Positions 37,812 through 48,264 of a stretch of DNA of 64,000 nt are shown here, piece by piece. Positions within the stretch are counted from its first letter, which is position 1, and each line of letters starts with the position of its first letter. This DNA is from Stenotrophomonas maltophilia. Its GTDB lineage: Bacteria; Pseudomonadota; Gammaproteobacteria; Xanthomonadales; Xanthomonadaceae. The position numbers and the translations under genes were made by a program. The stretch is from positions 21,116 to 85,115 of the forward strand of contig NZ_RXLZ01000012.1 in the NCBI RefSeq assembly GCF_003970865.1, given 5' to 3'. Under the pieces are notes generated by a model. It did no database searches, was not told the origin of the DNA, and worked only from the letters and a program-made list of their open reading frames with translations.

Positions 37812-37867
37812 TAGGTGCCAACCTTGGTTGGCGCGCGATAAATGCGCCCACCAAGGTGGGCATCTAC
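37812..37867. repeat. Inverted pair of SMAG palindromes
   Basis: GTAGGTGCCAACCTTGGT begins at 37812 and GCGCCCACCAAGGTGGGC closes with CTAC at 37867. They lie between the convergent pbpC and ferritin-like genes, where they could form a bidirectional end structure. Confidence 0.8.
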
Positions 37868-37886
37868 CAAGGCGTATGCGGGGCCG

Positions 37887-38462
37887 CTATTCCCCGATCC
37901 ACCCATCCAGCAGGTCGGCAAACTCGTCGGCGTGTTCCTCTTCCTGCGCCAGGATCTCTTCGAGGATGCGCTTGGTGGTGGTATCGCGGTCGCCGATGAA
38001 GTTGATCATCTCGCGGTAGCTGTCGATGGCAATCCGTTCGGCCACCAGGTTCTCGCGGACCATGTCGCGCAGGTCGCTGCCTTCCTTGTATTCGGCATGC
38101 GAGCGCGCGGTCAGGGTATCCGGGTTGAGATCCGGCTCGCCGCCGAGCTGGACGATGCGCTCGGCCAGCTTGCCGGCGTGCGCCTGTTCCTGCTGCGCGT
38201 GCTCGAGGAACTCGGCCTTGACCGCGTCGGCCAGCATGCCCTTGGCCATGAAGTAGTGCCGGTAGTAGCGCAGCACGCACACGTATTCGGTGGCCAGTGC
38301 GTCGTTGAGCAGCTTGATCACCACCTTGCGGTCGGCGCTGTAGCTGCCGGTGATCGCCCCGTCTTCGATGTTGCGCCGGGCGCGTTCGCGCAGGGTCTTG
38401 CGGTTACTGATGCCGGGCACCTTTGCGGCGGGCTTTGCGGTTTTGGCTGGCTTGCTGGACAT
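37887..38462 (-). CDS. Ferritin-like diiron protein (bacterioferritin-type)
   Basis: This 191-residue protein has a lysine- and alanine-rich N-terminal extension (about residues 1-20) and then a four-helix ferritin domain. Probable diiron ligands are E in LATEYVC, E and H in EQAHAGK, E in VAERIAI, and E and H in EEEHADEF. It should store iron or detoxify peroxide. The basic N-terminal tail recalls DNA-binding Dps-like proteins, but Dps assignment is not supported by the helix motifs. ATG 38462 is used. Confidence 0.8.
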   Translation of the reverse strand: MSSKPAKTAKPAAKVPGISNRKTLRERARRNIEDGAITGSYSADRKVVIKLLNDALATEYVCVLRYYRHYFMAKGMLADAVKAEFLEHAQQEQAHAGKLAERIVQLGGEPDLNPDTLTARSHAEYKEGSDLRDMVRENLVAERIAIDSYREMINFIGDRDTTTKRILEEILAQEEEHADEFADLLDGWIGE

Positions 38463-38491
38463 GGCTGGCCGTTTCCTCTTGCGGTGGGGGG

Positions 38492-38974
38492 TCAGGTAGG
38501 CAGGTGCTCCAGCACGTACTCGGCCGAAGACACCTCGAACTGGCCTGGCTGCTCGATCCATGCCGCACGAACCACGCCATCGACCACGTACAGGGCGAAG
38601 CGGCGCGATCGGATGCCCATGCCCGAAGCGCTGGCGTCAAGCTCCAGGCCAAGCGCGCGGGTCAGTTCGGCATTGCCGTCGGACAACATCAGCAGGCCGT
38701 CGGGCACGCTCTGGTCGGCGGCCCAGGCCTTCATCACGAACGGGTCGTTGACGGCCATGCAGTAGACGTCGATGCCGCGCTGGCGGAAGGCCTGGAATTT
38801 CTCGACGTAGCCGGGCAGGTGGCGCGCCGAGCAGGTCGGGGTGAACGCACCGGGCACGGCGAACAACACCACCTTGCGCGCGTCGAACAGCGAATGCGTA
38901 TCGAGCGTTTCGATGCCCTCGCGGATGCGCTTGAGGGTCACTTCCGGAATGCGGTCGCCGACATGGATGGTCAT
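38492..38974 (-). CDS. Peroxiredoxin 5-type (AhpC/Prx5 family)
   Basis: This 160-residue thiol peroxidase has the Prx5 active-site sequence PGAFTPTCSARHLPGY with peroxidatic cysteine C48. MAVNDPFVMKAWA and GIRSRRFALYV follow. It reduces hydrogen and alkyl peroxides using thioredoxin or glutaredoxin. AAGGAG precedes ATG 38974. The ferritin-like gene lies 29 bases downstream on the same strand, which suggests a peroxide/iron stress transcript, although the regulator is not visible. Confidence 0.93.
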   Translation of the reverse strand: MTIHVGDRIPEVTLKRIREGIETLDTHSLFDARKVVLFAVPGAFTPTCSARHLPGYVEKFQAFRQRGIDVYCMAVNDPFVMKAWAADQSVPDGLLMLSDGNAELTRALGLELDASASGMGIRSRRFALYVVDGVVRAAWIEQPGQFEVSSAEYVLEHLPT

Positions 38975-39179
38975 GGGGAACTCCTTGCTGGGGCAGGCTA
39001 GTGGGCTGGATGGGACAGGGGCGTCAAGACATTGGAAACCCGGTGTGCAGGCCCCATCTTCAGGCTTCGCGGCATGGGCTTCCAGCCACAGCCTGGGGCA
39101 GGGCGATGGCAGCCGCATTGCGCAGGATCAGTCGGCCTCACCGGCGCCGCACGAGGGGCGGCGTAGCATCGCCGGCGCG

Positions 39180-39185
39180 TAGAAT
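39180..39185 (+). promoter_or_regulatory. Possible -10 box for the DnaJ-like gene
   Basis: TAGAAT lies about 50 bases before the start codon at 39236. No clear -35 was identified. Confidence 0.3.
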
Positions 39186-39235
39186 GAACCCGGGGCGGCG
39201 CCACCGGCGCGGCCGAAGCGAATCGAGGTAGCTGG

Positions 39236-40129
39236 ATGGAATTCAAGGATTACTACGCCACCCTGGGGGTGGAACCGAGCGCGGGCGAGGCGGAGATCAA
39301 GACCGCTTACCGCCGGCTGGCACGCAAGTACCACCCGGACGTCAGCAAGGAGGCCGGGGCCGAAGACAAGTTCAAGGCGGTCAACGAGGCCTACGAGGCG
39401 CTGCGTGACCCGGAGAAGCGCGCGGCCTATGACCAGCTGCGCGCGCAGGGCTACCGCCCGGGCGAGGAATTCAACGTGCCGCCGAACTACGGCGGTGCCG
39501 GTGGCTTCAACTTCGAGGAAGTGTTCGGCGGCGGCGGCCCCAACGGCGGCTTCAGCGACTTCTTCGAAAGCCTGTTCGCGCGCCAGCGTGGCGGTGGCGG
39601 CGCTGGTCCGGGGCCGGGCTTCAGCAGCCAGGGGCATGCTCCCAACCGCGACACCCGCGCCAAGCTGTCGGTACCGCTGGAAGCGGCCTACAGCGGCGAC
39701 AGCCTGCGCATCACCGTCAACGGCAAGCAGCTGGACGTGCGCGTGCCCAAGGGCATCCGTCCGGGCCAGGTGATCCGCCTGGCGGGGCAGGGCAACCATG
39801 GCGGCAACCTGCTGCTGGAAGTGGAATACGCCGCCCACCCGCAGTTCGAGGTCGATGGCCGCAACATCCTCTATACGCTGCCGGTCACGCCGTGGCAGGC
39901 CGCGCTGGGGACCAGCATCAGCGTGCCGACCCTGGGCGGTGCGGTGGAGCTGAAGATTCCGGCCGATTCCGATGCCGGCCGCAAGCTGCGCCTGCGCGGG
40001 CGTGGCTTGCCGGGCAACCCGGATGGCGACCAGATCGTCGAGATCGAGATCGTGGCCCCGGCCGCGACCGACGAGGCGCAGAAGAAGGCGTACCGGAACC
40101 TGGCCAAGGCGTTTGGCGAGACGATCTGA
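39236..40129 (+). CDS. cbpA: CbpA-type DnaJ co-chaperone
   Basis: This 297-residue class II J-protein has an N-terminal J domain with HPD at residues 33-35. A glycine/phenylalanine-rich linker (GGAGGFNFEEVFGGGG) and two C-terminal substrate-binding domains follow. It lacks the cysteine-rich zinc domain of DnaJ. It should stimulate DnaK and, like E. coli CbpA, may bind curved DNA in stationary phase. No cbpM modulator gene is adjacent. Confidence 0.9.
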   Translation: MEFKDYYATLGVEPSAGEAEIKTAYRRLARKYHPDVSKEAGAEDKFKAVNEAYEALRDPEKRAAYDQLRAQGYRPGEEFNVPPNYGGAGGFNFEEVFGGGGPNGGFSDFFESLFARQRGGGGAGPGPGFSSQGHAPNRDTRAKLSVPLEAAYSGDSLRITVNGKQLDVRVPKGIRPGQVIRLAGQGNHGGNLLLEVEYAAHPQFEVDGRNILYTLPVTPWQAALGTSISVPTLGGAVELKIPADSDAGRKLRLRGRGLPGNPDGDQIVEIEIVAPAATDEAQKKAYRNLAKAFGETI

Positions 40130-40138
40130 GATGGAATT

Positions 40139-40245
40139 TGGTGGGTGCGGACCTTGGTCCGCACGCCTTCCGGTCGTTCAAAGCGTGCCAACCAAGGTTG
40201 GCACCCACCGGAGCGATGTGCCGACCAAGGTTGGCACCTACCAGG
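40139..40245. repeat. Three SMAG-like palindromes
   Basis: TGCGGACCTTGGTCCGCA, GTGCCAACCAAGGTTGGCAC and GTGCCGACCAAGGTTGGCAC follow one another between the convergent cbpA and response-regulator genes. Confidence 0.75.
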
Positions 40246-40251
40246 GCGGGC

Positions 40252-40623
40252 TCAGCCCTGCCCGGCGAACACCCGCTCCAGCACTTCGGACAGTTCGTCT
40301 TCCGAGAACGGCTTGGTGATGTACGCCTTGGCGCCCTGGCGCATGCCCCACATGCGGTCGGTGTCCTGGTCCTTGGTGGTCACCAGGATCACCGGAATGT
40401 GCCGGGTGGCCTCGTCGCGGGCGAGGGTGCGGGTGGCCTGGAAGCCATTGAGGTTGGGCATCACCACGTCCATCAGGACCAGGTCGGGCAGCTCGGCCTT
40501 GGCGGCTTCGACCCCGGCAGCGCCATCGGTGGCGGTCAGGATCTGGTGCCCGAGCTTCTCGACGATGCGCTGTATCCCCAACAGCTGCGACGGTGAGTCG
40601 TCGACGATCAGAATGCGTGCCAT
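40252..40623 (-). CDS. PilH-like single-domain response regulator
   Basis: This 123-residue CheY-type receiver has no output domain. The acidic pocket is D8/D9, the phosphorylation site is D52 (LMDVVMP) and the conserved lysine is K104 (YITKPF). MARILIVDDSP and VTTKDQDTDRMWGMRQGAK closely match PilH of the Pil-Chp twitching-motility system. It stands apart from any pil/chp genes here, so its partner kinase is unknown. The start at 40623 has GGGGA 6 bases upstream. Confidence 0.85.
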   Translation of the reverse strand: MARILIVDDSPSQLLGIQRIVEKLGHQILTATDGAAGVEAAKAELPDLVLMDVVMPNLNGFQATRTLARDEATRHIPVILVTTKDQDTDRMWGMRQGAKAYITKPFSEDELSEVLERVFAGQG

Positions 40624-40711
40624 GTTGTTCCCCATGTAATGCCCGCAGTGTAGTGCGGGCCCATTACCGGTGGGAGGGCCGCCTCTGCCGTCCGTCGCCT
40701 GCCTGCGACGT

Positions 40712-41707
40712 TCAGTCGATCCGCACCACGGTGCGGCCCAGCGAGCCACCGGCCAGCATCCGATCGAACACGGCGGGCAGGCCATCCAGCCCCACCTCGG
40801 CGGTGCAGATGCGGTCCAGATGCTGCGGCTTCCATTCGCCGCCCAGGCGCGACCACACTTCTTCGCGCAGCCCGCGCGGTGCATTGGCCGAGGACACGCC
40901 GAGCAGCGAGACGCCGCGCAGGATGAACGGCATCACCGTCATGTCCAGCGTCGGGCTGGCCGCCAGACCGGCACTGACCACGCTGCCATAGGGCACGGTC
41001 TGCGCCAGCAGGCTGGCCAGCATGTCGCCTCCGGCATTGTCGAGGCCTCCGCCGAAGCGGGCCGACTGCAGCGGGGCGGTGTCGGCCAGTGCGTCACGTG
41101 GCAGCACCTCGGTGGCGCCGATGCCGCGCAGGAAACCGGTCTGTTCGGGTTTTCCGCTGACCGCGTGCACGGTATAGCCGGCACGGCTGAAGATCGACAG
41201 CGCCAGCGCGCCGACACCACCGCTGGCGCCGGTGACCGCCAGCGGGCCGAGTTCCGGGGTCTGCCGGTTGTCCTGCATGCGCAGCAGGGCCAGGGCCGCC
41301 GTGAAGCCGGCGGTGCCCAGCACCATCGCCTCGCGTGGGGTCAGCCCGGTCGGCTGGGCGATCACCGCACGCGATTCCAGGCGCACATACTGGCTGTAGC
41401 CGCCGTCGCGGGTCTCGCTGAGGCCGCAGCCGGTGGCCAGCACCGCGTCGCCTTCACGCCAGTCCGGATCGGTGCTGGCGACCACGGTGCCGGCCACGTC
41501 GATGCCACCCACCAGCGGGAAGCGGCGCAGGATCCTGCCTTTGCCGGTGCCGGCCAGGGCATCCTTGTAGTTGACCGAGGACCAGTGGGCGCGGATCAGC
41601 ACCTGGCCGGGGTTGAGGTCGTCGACATTGAGCAGGGCCAGGCCACTACGGTAGCCGGCGTCGTCGTTTTCGATGCGGAAGGCGGTGAACGGGGTGGTGG
41701 GGGCCAT
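40712..41707 (-). CDS. AcuI/YhdH-type NADPH:quinone-like oxidoreductase (acrylyl-CoA reductase family)
   Basis: This is a 331-residue zinc-independent medium-chain reductase. It has the YhdH N-terminal pattern (LRxxW-type SSVNYKDALAGTGKG), the nucleotide-binding VTGASGGVGALALSI and the LLGVSSANAP motif. AcuI/YhdH enzymes reduce acrylyl-CoA to propionyl-CoA with NADPH. If so here, it would feed the propionate pathway encoded 14 kb away, but this link is only inferred. It is divergent from hflK. Confidence 0.88.
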   Translation of the reverse strand: MAPTTPFTAFRIENDDAGYRSGLALLNVDDLNPGQVLIRAHWSSVNYKDALAGTGKGRILRRFPLVGGIDVAGTVVASTDPDWREGDAVLATGCGLSETRDGGYSQYVRLESRAVIAQPTGLTPREAMVLGTAGFTAALALLRMQDNRQTPELGPLAVTGASGGVGALALSIFSRAGYTVHAVSGKPEQTGFLRGIGATEVLPRDALADTAPLQSARFGGGLDNAGGDMLASLLAQTVPYGSVVSAGLAASPTLDMTVMPFILRGVSLLGVSSANAPRGLREEVWSRLGGEWKPQHLDRICTAEVGLDGLPAVFDRMLAGGSLGRTVVRID

Positions 41708-41860
41708 CGGCGTTGCCTGACTTCGAGGAAAACGCCACCTTACCCCGTTGCCCCCCTTTCGATCCTGCCGATCCGCCCCATCTTGTATGATCGGTGATGG
41801 TTTCACGGCTGGTGGTGCGGGAAGGGCCCGCGCCGCAGCCCAAATCTTGATGGAGCGTGC

Positions 41861-42994
41861 ATGGCCTGGAATACACCCGGCGGCAACAAGGGCGGACAAG
41901 GCCCCGAGGACAATCGACGCGGGCCGTTCGGGTCGCGCGGCGGTGGCAATGGTGGTGGCTGGGGCGGACTGCCCGGGCCGCTGAAGGACCTGTTCGACGG
42001 CGGCATCATGCGTTGGGTGGTGGCGGCTGTCGTGCTGCTGGTGCTGTTCTCCAGCTTCCAGCTGATCGGCGAACAGCAGCGTGGCGTAGTGCTGCGCTTC
42101 GGCCAGTTCTCCCGCATCCTGCAGCCCGGCCCGAACTTCAAGCTGCCGTGGCCGATCGAATCGGTCACCAAGGTCAACGCCACCGAGATCAAGACCTTCT
42201 CGATCCAGGTGCCGGTGCTGACCCGCGACGAGAACATCGTCAACGTCTCGCTGAACGTCCAGTACCGCATCGACGACCCGCAGCAGTACCTGTTCGGCAC
42301 CGTTGATGCCAACCAGGTGCTGGAGCAGTCGGCGCAGAGCGCGGTGCGCGAGGAAGTCGGCCGGGCCGACCTCAACGCGGTACTGAACAACCGTGGCCCG
42401 CTGGCCGTGGCTGCCGAAGAGCGCCTGCAGGCGCTGCTGAAGGCGTTCAAGACCGGCCTGACCGTGACCGGCCTGACCCTGCAGGACGCCCGTCCGCCGG
42501 AGGAAGTGAAGCCGGCCTTCGACGAGGTCAACGGTGCCCAGCAGGTCAAGGAACGCCTGATCAACGAAGCCCAGGCCTACGCCGCCAAGGTCGTGCCGGA
42601 AGCCCGAGGCCAGGCCTCGCGTGCCCGTACCACCGCCGAAGGCTACAAGCAGGCCGTGGTGTCCAAGGCCGAAGGTGACGCGCAGCGCTTCAGCCTGTTG
42701 CAGGCCCAGTACAAGGACGCCCCGGAAGTGACCCGCAAGCGCCTGTGGCTGGAGACCGTGCAGCAGGTGCTGAGCGAGAACCGCAAGGTGATCGGTGGCG
42801 ATGGCCGCCAGCTGATCTACGTGCCGATGACCGGCGACACCCGTCCCAGCACCTCGGCCCCGGCCGCAGTGGCGAACCCGGACGTGGTGATGCCGTCGCT
42901 GCCGGGTGCAGCGGTGGAAGCTTCCCGTGATCCGGGCCGGCCGGTGGGCCGCCCGACCGGGCGACCGAGCGGCCGTGAGGAGGGCAGCCGATGA
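41861..42994 (+). CDS. hflK: FtsH protease modulator HflK
   Basis: This 377-residue SPFH/band-7 protein has a glycine-rich cytosolic N-terminus (residues 1-45), one transmembrane helix (about 51-69) and a periplasmic SPFH domain (GEQQRGVVLRFGQ). HflK and HflC form a cage around FtsH in the inner membrane and restrain its proteolysis. The C-terminal tail is an unusual Arg/Pro/Gly repeat (GRPVGRPTGRPSGR). It overlaps hflC by 4 bases (ATGA). Confidence 0.96.
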   Translation: MAWNTPGGNKGGQGPEDNRRGPFGSRGGGNGGGWGGLPGPLKDLFDGGIMRWVVAAVVLLVLFSSFQLIGEQQRGVVLRFGQFSRILQPGPNFKLPWPIESVTKVNATEIKTFSIQVPVLTRDENIVNVSLNVQYRIDDPQQYLFGTVDANQVLEQSAQSAVREEVGRADLNAVLNNRGPLAVAAEERLQALLKAFKTGLTVTGLTLQDARPPEEVKPAFDEVNGAQQVKERLINEAQAYAAKVVPEARGQASRARTTAEGYKQAVVSKAEGDAQRFSLLQAQYKDAPEVTRKRLWLETVQQVLSENRKVIGGDGRQLIYVPMTGDTRPSTSAPAAVANPDVVMPSLPGAAVEASRDPGRPVGRPTGRPSGREEGSR

Positions 42995-43854
42995 AGAGTC
43001 CTATCTGGATCGCCGTGATCGTGGCGGTGGTACTGGGCCTGCTCGGCTCGGTGTACGTGGTCCGTGAGGACCAGACCGCCATGGTGCTGAACCTGGGCAA
43101 GGTGGTGCGTTCGGACATCAAGCCGGGCCTGCACTTCAAGGTGCCGGTGGTGGAAACGGTGAAGGTCTTCGACCGCCGCTTCCAGGTGCTCGACACCGCG
43201 CCGGCGCGCTACTTCACCGCCGAGCAGAAGGACGTCAGCGTCGACTTCTTCGCCATCGGTTACATCTCCAACGTGGGTGACTACTTCCGTGCCACCGGCG
43301 GCGATCCGCGTATCGCCAATGCCCGCCTGGCACCGATCATCACCGACTCGCTGCGCAACCAGATCAACTCGCGCACCCTGCAGCAGCTGGTCTCCGGCGA
43401 CCGCAGCGAGCTGATCGCCGAGCAGCTGAAGGGGATCAACGAAGCGGTGGCTGGCCTCGGCATGCAGATGATCGACCTGCGCATCAAGCAGGTGGACCTG
43501 CCGACCGACAGCCAGGTGATCAACGACGTGTACGAGCGCATGCGCGCCCAGCGCAAGCAGGAAGCCGCCAAGCTGCGCGCCGAAGGCGAGGAGCAGTCGC
43601 TGACCATCCGTGCCCAGGCCGACCGTGACAGCACCGTGCTGATCGCCGAGGCCGAGCGTGATGCCCAGCGCCTGCGCGGTGAAGGCGATGCCGATGCGGC
43701 CCGCATCTACGGCAAGGCCGGCTCGGCCGACCCGTCGTTCTATGCGTTCTACCGCAGCCTGGAGGCCTACCGTGGCTCCATGACCGACGGCAACGGCGTG
43801 ATCGTGCTGGACAAGAACGACCCGTTCCTGCAGTACCTGAAGAACGACCGCTGA
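42991..43854 (+). CDS. hflC: FtsH protease modulator HflC
   Basis: This 287-residue SPFH-domain partner of HflK has an N-terminal signal anchor (about residues 3-23) and then YVVREDQTAMVLNLGKVV and the typical FYAFYRSLEAYRGSM C-terminus. It is translationally coupled to hflK. The operon is closed by an intrinsic terminator immediately downstream, unlike the E. coli order, which continues into yjeT and purA. Confidence 0.96.
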   Translation: MKSPIWIAVIVAVVLGLLGSVYVVREDQTAMVLNLGKVVRSDIKPGLHFKVPVVETVKVFDRRFQVLDTAPARYFTAEQKDVSVDFFAIGYISNVGDYFRATGGDPRIANARLAPIITDSLRNQINSRTLQQLVSGDRSELIAEQLKGINEAVAGLGMQMIDLRIKQVDLPTDSQVINDVYERMRAQRKQEAAKLRAEGEEQSLTIRAQADRDSTVLIAEAERDAQRLRGEGDADAARIYGKAGSADPSFYAFYRSLEAYRGSMTDGNGVIVLDKNDPFLQYLKNDR

Positions 43855-43872
43855 GGTCGCAGGGCAGTACCC

Positions 43873-43909
43873 CACGGGGCCCGGCCAGTTGCCGGGCCCC
43901 GTGCTTTTT
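43873..43909 (+). terminator. Strong intrinsic terminator after hflC
   Basis: A 13-bp GC stem (43873-43885 with 43891-43903, loop CAGTT) is followed by CTTTTT. It lies only 13 bases before the DUF2065 start codon and abuts that gene's CCGGAG ribosome site. Confidence 0.85.
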
Positions 43910-43921
43910 CCGGAGTTCCCC

Positions 43922-44107
43922 ATGAAAGATCTGTTCGCCGCCGTCTGCCTGGTCGCGGTGCTGGAAGGCCTGTTCCTGTTCGTCGCCCCGTTCGCCTGGA
44001 AGCGCATGGCCGAACGTCTGCTGGATCTGCCCAGCCCGGCCCTGCGCAGCTTCGGCGGCCTGGTGCTGCTGGCCGGCCTGAGCCTGCTGTGGTGGGTGCG
44101 GCATTGA
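43922..44107 (+). CDS. DUF2065 (YjeT-like) small membrane protein
   Basis: This 61-residue protein has two hydrophobic helices and the DUF2065 pattern LVAVLEGLFLFVAPFAWKR and RSFGGLVLLAGLSLLWWV. YjeT is conserved between hflC and purA in gammaproteobacteria; its function is unknown. CCGGAG lies 7 bases before the ATG. Because a terminator separates it from hflC, expression may depend on readthrough. Confidence 0.88.
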   Translation: MKDLFAAVCLVAVLEGLFLFVAPFAWKRMAERLLDLPSPALRSFGGLVLLAGLSLLWWVRH

Positions 44108-44111
44108 AAGG

Positions 44112-45937
<1,826 letters not shown>

Positions 45938-45938
45938 G

Positions 45939-45966
45939 GTAGCGCCGGGCGCTGCCCGGCGTAGGT
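45939..45966. repeat. SMAG palindrome after purA
   Basis: GGTAGCGCCGGGCGCTGCC followed by CGGCGTAGG is a GTAG-headed palindrome directly after the purA stop. Confidence 0.7.
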
Positions 45967-45972
45967 GACAGG

Positions 45973-45999
45973 AAAAGCCCCGCGCAAGCGGGGCTTTTT
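45973..45999 (+). terminator. Intrinsic terminator of purA
   Basis: AAAAGCCCCGC, loop GCAA-type, GCGGGGCTTTTT. A perfect stem with a T-tract on the plus strand and an A-tract for the minus strand. Confidence 0.9.
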
Positions 46000-46054
46000 C
46001 GTTACTGTGGGGGCAGGGCCAGCGGGGAAGCGACGCGATGACCAGGATGTCAGC

Positions 46055-46717
46055 GTGAAGGGCACGACGGTGATACGGATCACCCTGTGGGTGTTCTGGA
46101 GCCTGTGGGGCATCGCCTGCGTGGTACTGGTGCTGGGTGCGGCTGCCAATACCCTGGCTTCGCGCACGCAGACGGTGCCGTTGGTGCTGACTCCTGGCGC
46201 AACCGCCCAGATCACCGTCTACCGCCTCATCGATGACCAACTGCGGCTGCGCCTGCGCTATGCCGCAGACGGTACAGAGGCTGACCCCGAGGTGCTGCTG
46301 CGCATCGAAACTCCCACCGATCATGGAGACTTCCGTGCAGGGGAGCGTTCGGGAGTGGCCGGGCAGAGCATCAATCGCAGGCTGGCATCGGTTGAATCCA
46401 GCGGCCTCATGGCGTCCTACTTCGGCTATGGCCGCGGCGACGCATTGCCACGCGGACGCTCATGGCTGCGGGTAACCGTACTGGAGGTGGACCCGGCGCT
46501 GGTGGGGCACGCGGCAGACATCGAGCTGCAGCCACCGCTGGATCTGCTGAAGCTGACCGATCTGGATTACCTCTGGCTATGGCCGTTCTTCTTCTGGAAG
46601 GTGGCGGCGTTGTTCCTGCTGATTCCGGGTGCTGCCTTGGCGGCGTTCACCATCACTTTGCGGCGCTGGCAGCGCCGGGCATCAGCGCCGCCGACTTCAG
46701 CAGGGGATAGGGATTGA
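46055..46717 (+). CDS. Two-helix membrane protein of unknown function
   Basis: This is a 220-residue protein. Residues about 6-30 and about 180-205 are hydrophobic, leaving a periplasmic domain of about 150 residues with beta-type composition (VPLVLTPGATAQITVYRLIDD). I recognise no family. GTG at 46055 is chosen because AGGA lies about 7 bases upstream and it starts just before the first helix; an ATG at 45965 lies in the purA terminator. Its last 65 bases overlap the convergent M23 peptidase gene. Confidence 0.65.
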   Translation: MKGTTVIRITLWVFWSLWGIACVVLVLGAAANTLASRTQTVPLVLTPGATAQITVYRLIDDQLRLRLRYAADGTEADPEVLLRIETPTDHGDFRAGERSGVAGQSINRRLASVESSGLMASYFGYGRGDALPRGRSWLRVTVLEVDPALVGHAADIELQPPLDLLKLTDLDYLWLWPFFFWKVAALFLLIPGAALAAFTITLRRWQRRASAPPTSAGDRD

Positions 46718-47297
46718 TCGATTCTCCCTTCCACCACTGTTTTCCCGGGCCCAGCACGTGCACTTCAAAATGCAGGTGCGGCGCGTCGGCACTGGCGTTG
46801 CCGGTGCTGCCCACGTAGCCGATCACCTCCCCGCGCTTGATCACCTGTTTCTCGGCCAGGCCATCGGCATAGCGCTGCAGATGCGCGTAGTAGTAGCACC
46901 AGCGTCCACTGGGCTCGAACTGGTAGATCGTGAAGCCGCCGCGCTCGCTGTCGAACAGTTTCTCCACCGTGCCATCGGCCACCGCGAGTACCGGCGTACC
47001 GGCATCGGCCATGATGTCGATGGCATCGTGCACGCGGCCCTGGCTGCGTGCATCGGTGAAGGTATCGCGCAGCTGGGAGGCCTGGATGCCCTGCACCGGC
47101 AGCAGCAGGCCGGGCGGTGCATCCGCAGCCTGCACGGTCGAATGCGCGGCGGCGGGGGCGGGTGGGGCAACTGCGCGCGACACTTCCGGCCCCTGCACCG
47201 GCGCAGCGGTCACCGGCTCACCCACATCACGGTGCAGCCACCAACCTGCACCCAGTCCCAGCAGAACGCCCAGTACGATCAGCTGCGAAAGACGCAT
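46653..47297 (-). CDS. M23 (LytM) family peptidase, membrane-anchored
   Basis: This 214-residue protein has an N-terminal signal anchor (about residues 4-21), a proline/alanine linker, and a LytM domain. The zinc ligands are H90 and D94 in VHDAIDI and H176 in PHLHFEVH (H174 is the accessory catalytic histidine). It should cleave peptidoglycan cross-bridges in the periplasm or serve as an amidase activator. All ligands are present, so it is likely active. The start lies 4 bases after the end of the L,D-transpeptidase gene on the same strand, which suggests an operon. Confidence 0.88.
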   Translation of the reverse strand: MRLSQLIVLGVLLGLGAGWWLHRDVGEPVTAAPVQGPEVSRAVAPPAPAAAHSTVQAADAPPGLLLPVQGIQASQLRDTFTDARSQGRVHDAIDIMADAGTPVLAVADGTVEKLFDSERGGFTIYQFEPSGRWCYYYAHLQRYADGLAEKQVIKRGEVIGYVGSTGNASADAPHLHFEVHVLGPGKQWWKGESINPYPLLKSAALMPGAASAAK

Positions 47298-47301
47298 CGG
47301 C

Positions 47302-48264
47302 TCACTCCTGCATCACCACGGGTACCGTGGTATCCACGGCGTCGGCCACGCGCAGCGCGTCCCAGTTGGTCATGCGTACGCAGCCGTGCGATTCGGTCTT
47401 GCCCACGTGGCCGGGTTCGGGCGTGCCGTGCAGACCGTAATGCGGCTTGGACAGATCGATCCAGACCCGCCCGACCGGATTGTTCGGACCTGGCGGCAGC
47501 GTGGCTTTCTTTTCGCCCTTGCGGGCATCCCAGAACAGCTTCGGGTTGTAGTGGAACGGCGGGTCGCGGTAAACGCCCAGGATCTTCCATTCGCCGATCG
47601 GCAACGGGTCGTGCTGGCTGCCGGATGACACTGGCACCTGCGCGATCAGCTTGCCCTGCGCATCCAGCAACTGCAGGGTGGAGTCGGATTTGTCGACCAC
47701 GATCTTCGCCGCCTTCGGCAATGCCGCCGGTGCGATGTTGGGCACCTGGATGCGGCTGCCAGCCTTGGCCAGATCCACGCCGGGATTGAGCACCTTCATC
47801 AGCTCTGGGGAAGCATGGAAGCGCTCGCCCAGGGCTTCTTCCACGCTGCTGAAGCCCAGCGACTTGAGCTTGGCCTGGGCGGCGGGTCCCTTCGGTGTGG
47901 CCTGGAACGGACCGGCAACATCCTCAGCAGTCAGCGTGTAGCCGGCCAGCGGCGTGATCGTATCGGCCTGCAGGGCCTTCCAGGTAGTGTCATCCAGTTC
48001 ACCGGTCGCGCTCAGCCCATGCGCCGCCTGGAAGCCCGACACCGCGCGTCGCTGGTTGCTGCCCACTTCGCCATCGATCTGGCCAGGGGAGAAATTCGCG
48101 CGATCCAGCAGCACCTGGGCGTGCAGGGCGGAGCGTGGCGCAGTGTCCGGTCCGGTCGTTTCGGCAATGGGCGCGGGCAGGTTGGGCGGCGGCGCCTGCG
48201 CGAAGGCCGGCGACGCCAACAGCGAGATTGCGAGCAGGGTGGATCGGGACACAGATGAGGGCAT
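47302..48264 (-). CDS. L,D-transpeptidase (YkuD domain) with peptidoglycan-binding domain
   Basis: This 320-residue exported protein has a signal peptide ending near ASPAFA (residue 22), then a PG_binding_1 domain (LDRANFSPGQIDG and AVSGFQAAHGL). The YkuD catalytic domain has SHGCVRMTN and catalytic C295. It should form 3-3 cross-links or attach proteins to the wall, and such enzymes are insensitive to most beta-lactams. ATG 48264 has GGAG 7 bases upstream. It is followed by an M23 peptidase gene. Confidence 0.92.
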   Translation of the reverse strand: MPSSVSRSTLLAISLLASPAFAQAPPPNLPAPIAETTGPDTAPRSALHAQVLLDRANFSPGQIDGEVGSNQRRAVSGFQAAHGLSATGELDDTTWKALQADTITPLAGYTLTAEDVAGPFQATPKGPAAQAKLKSLGFSSVEEALGERFHASPELMKVLNPGVDLAKAGSRIQVPNIAPAALPKAAKIVVDKSDSTLQLLDAQGKLIAQVPVSSGSQHDPLPIGEWKILGVYRDPPFHYNPKLFWDARKGEKKATLPPGPNNPVGRVWIDLSKPHYGLHGTPEPGHVGKTESHGCVRMTNWDALRVADAVDTTVPVVMQE

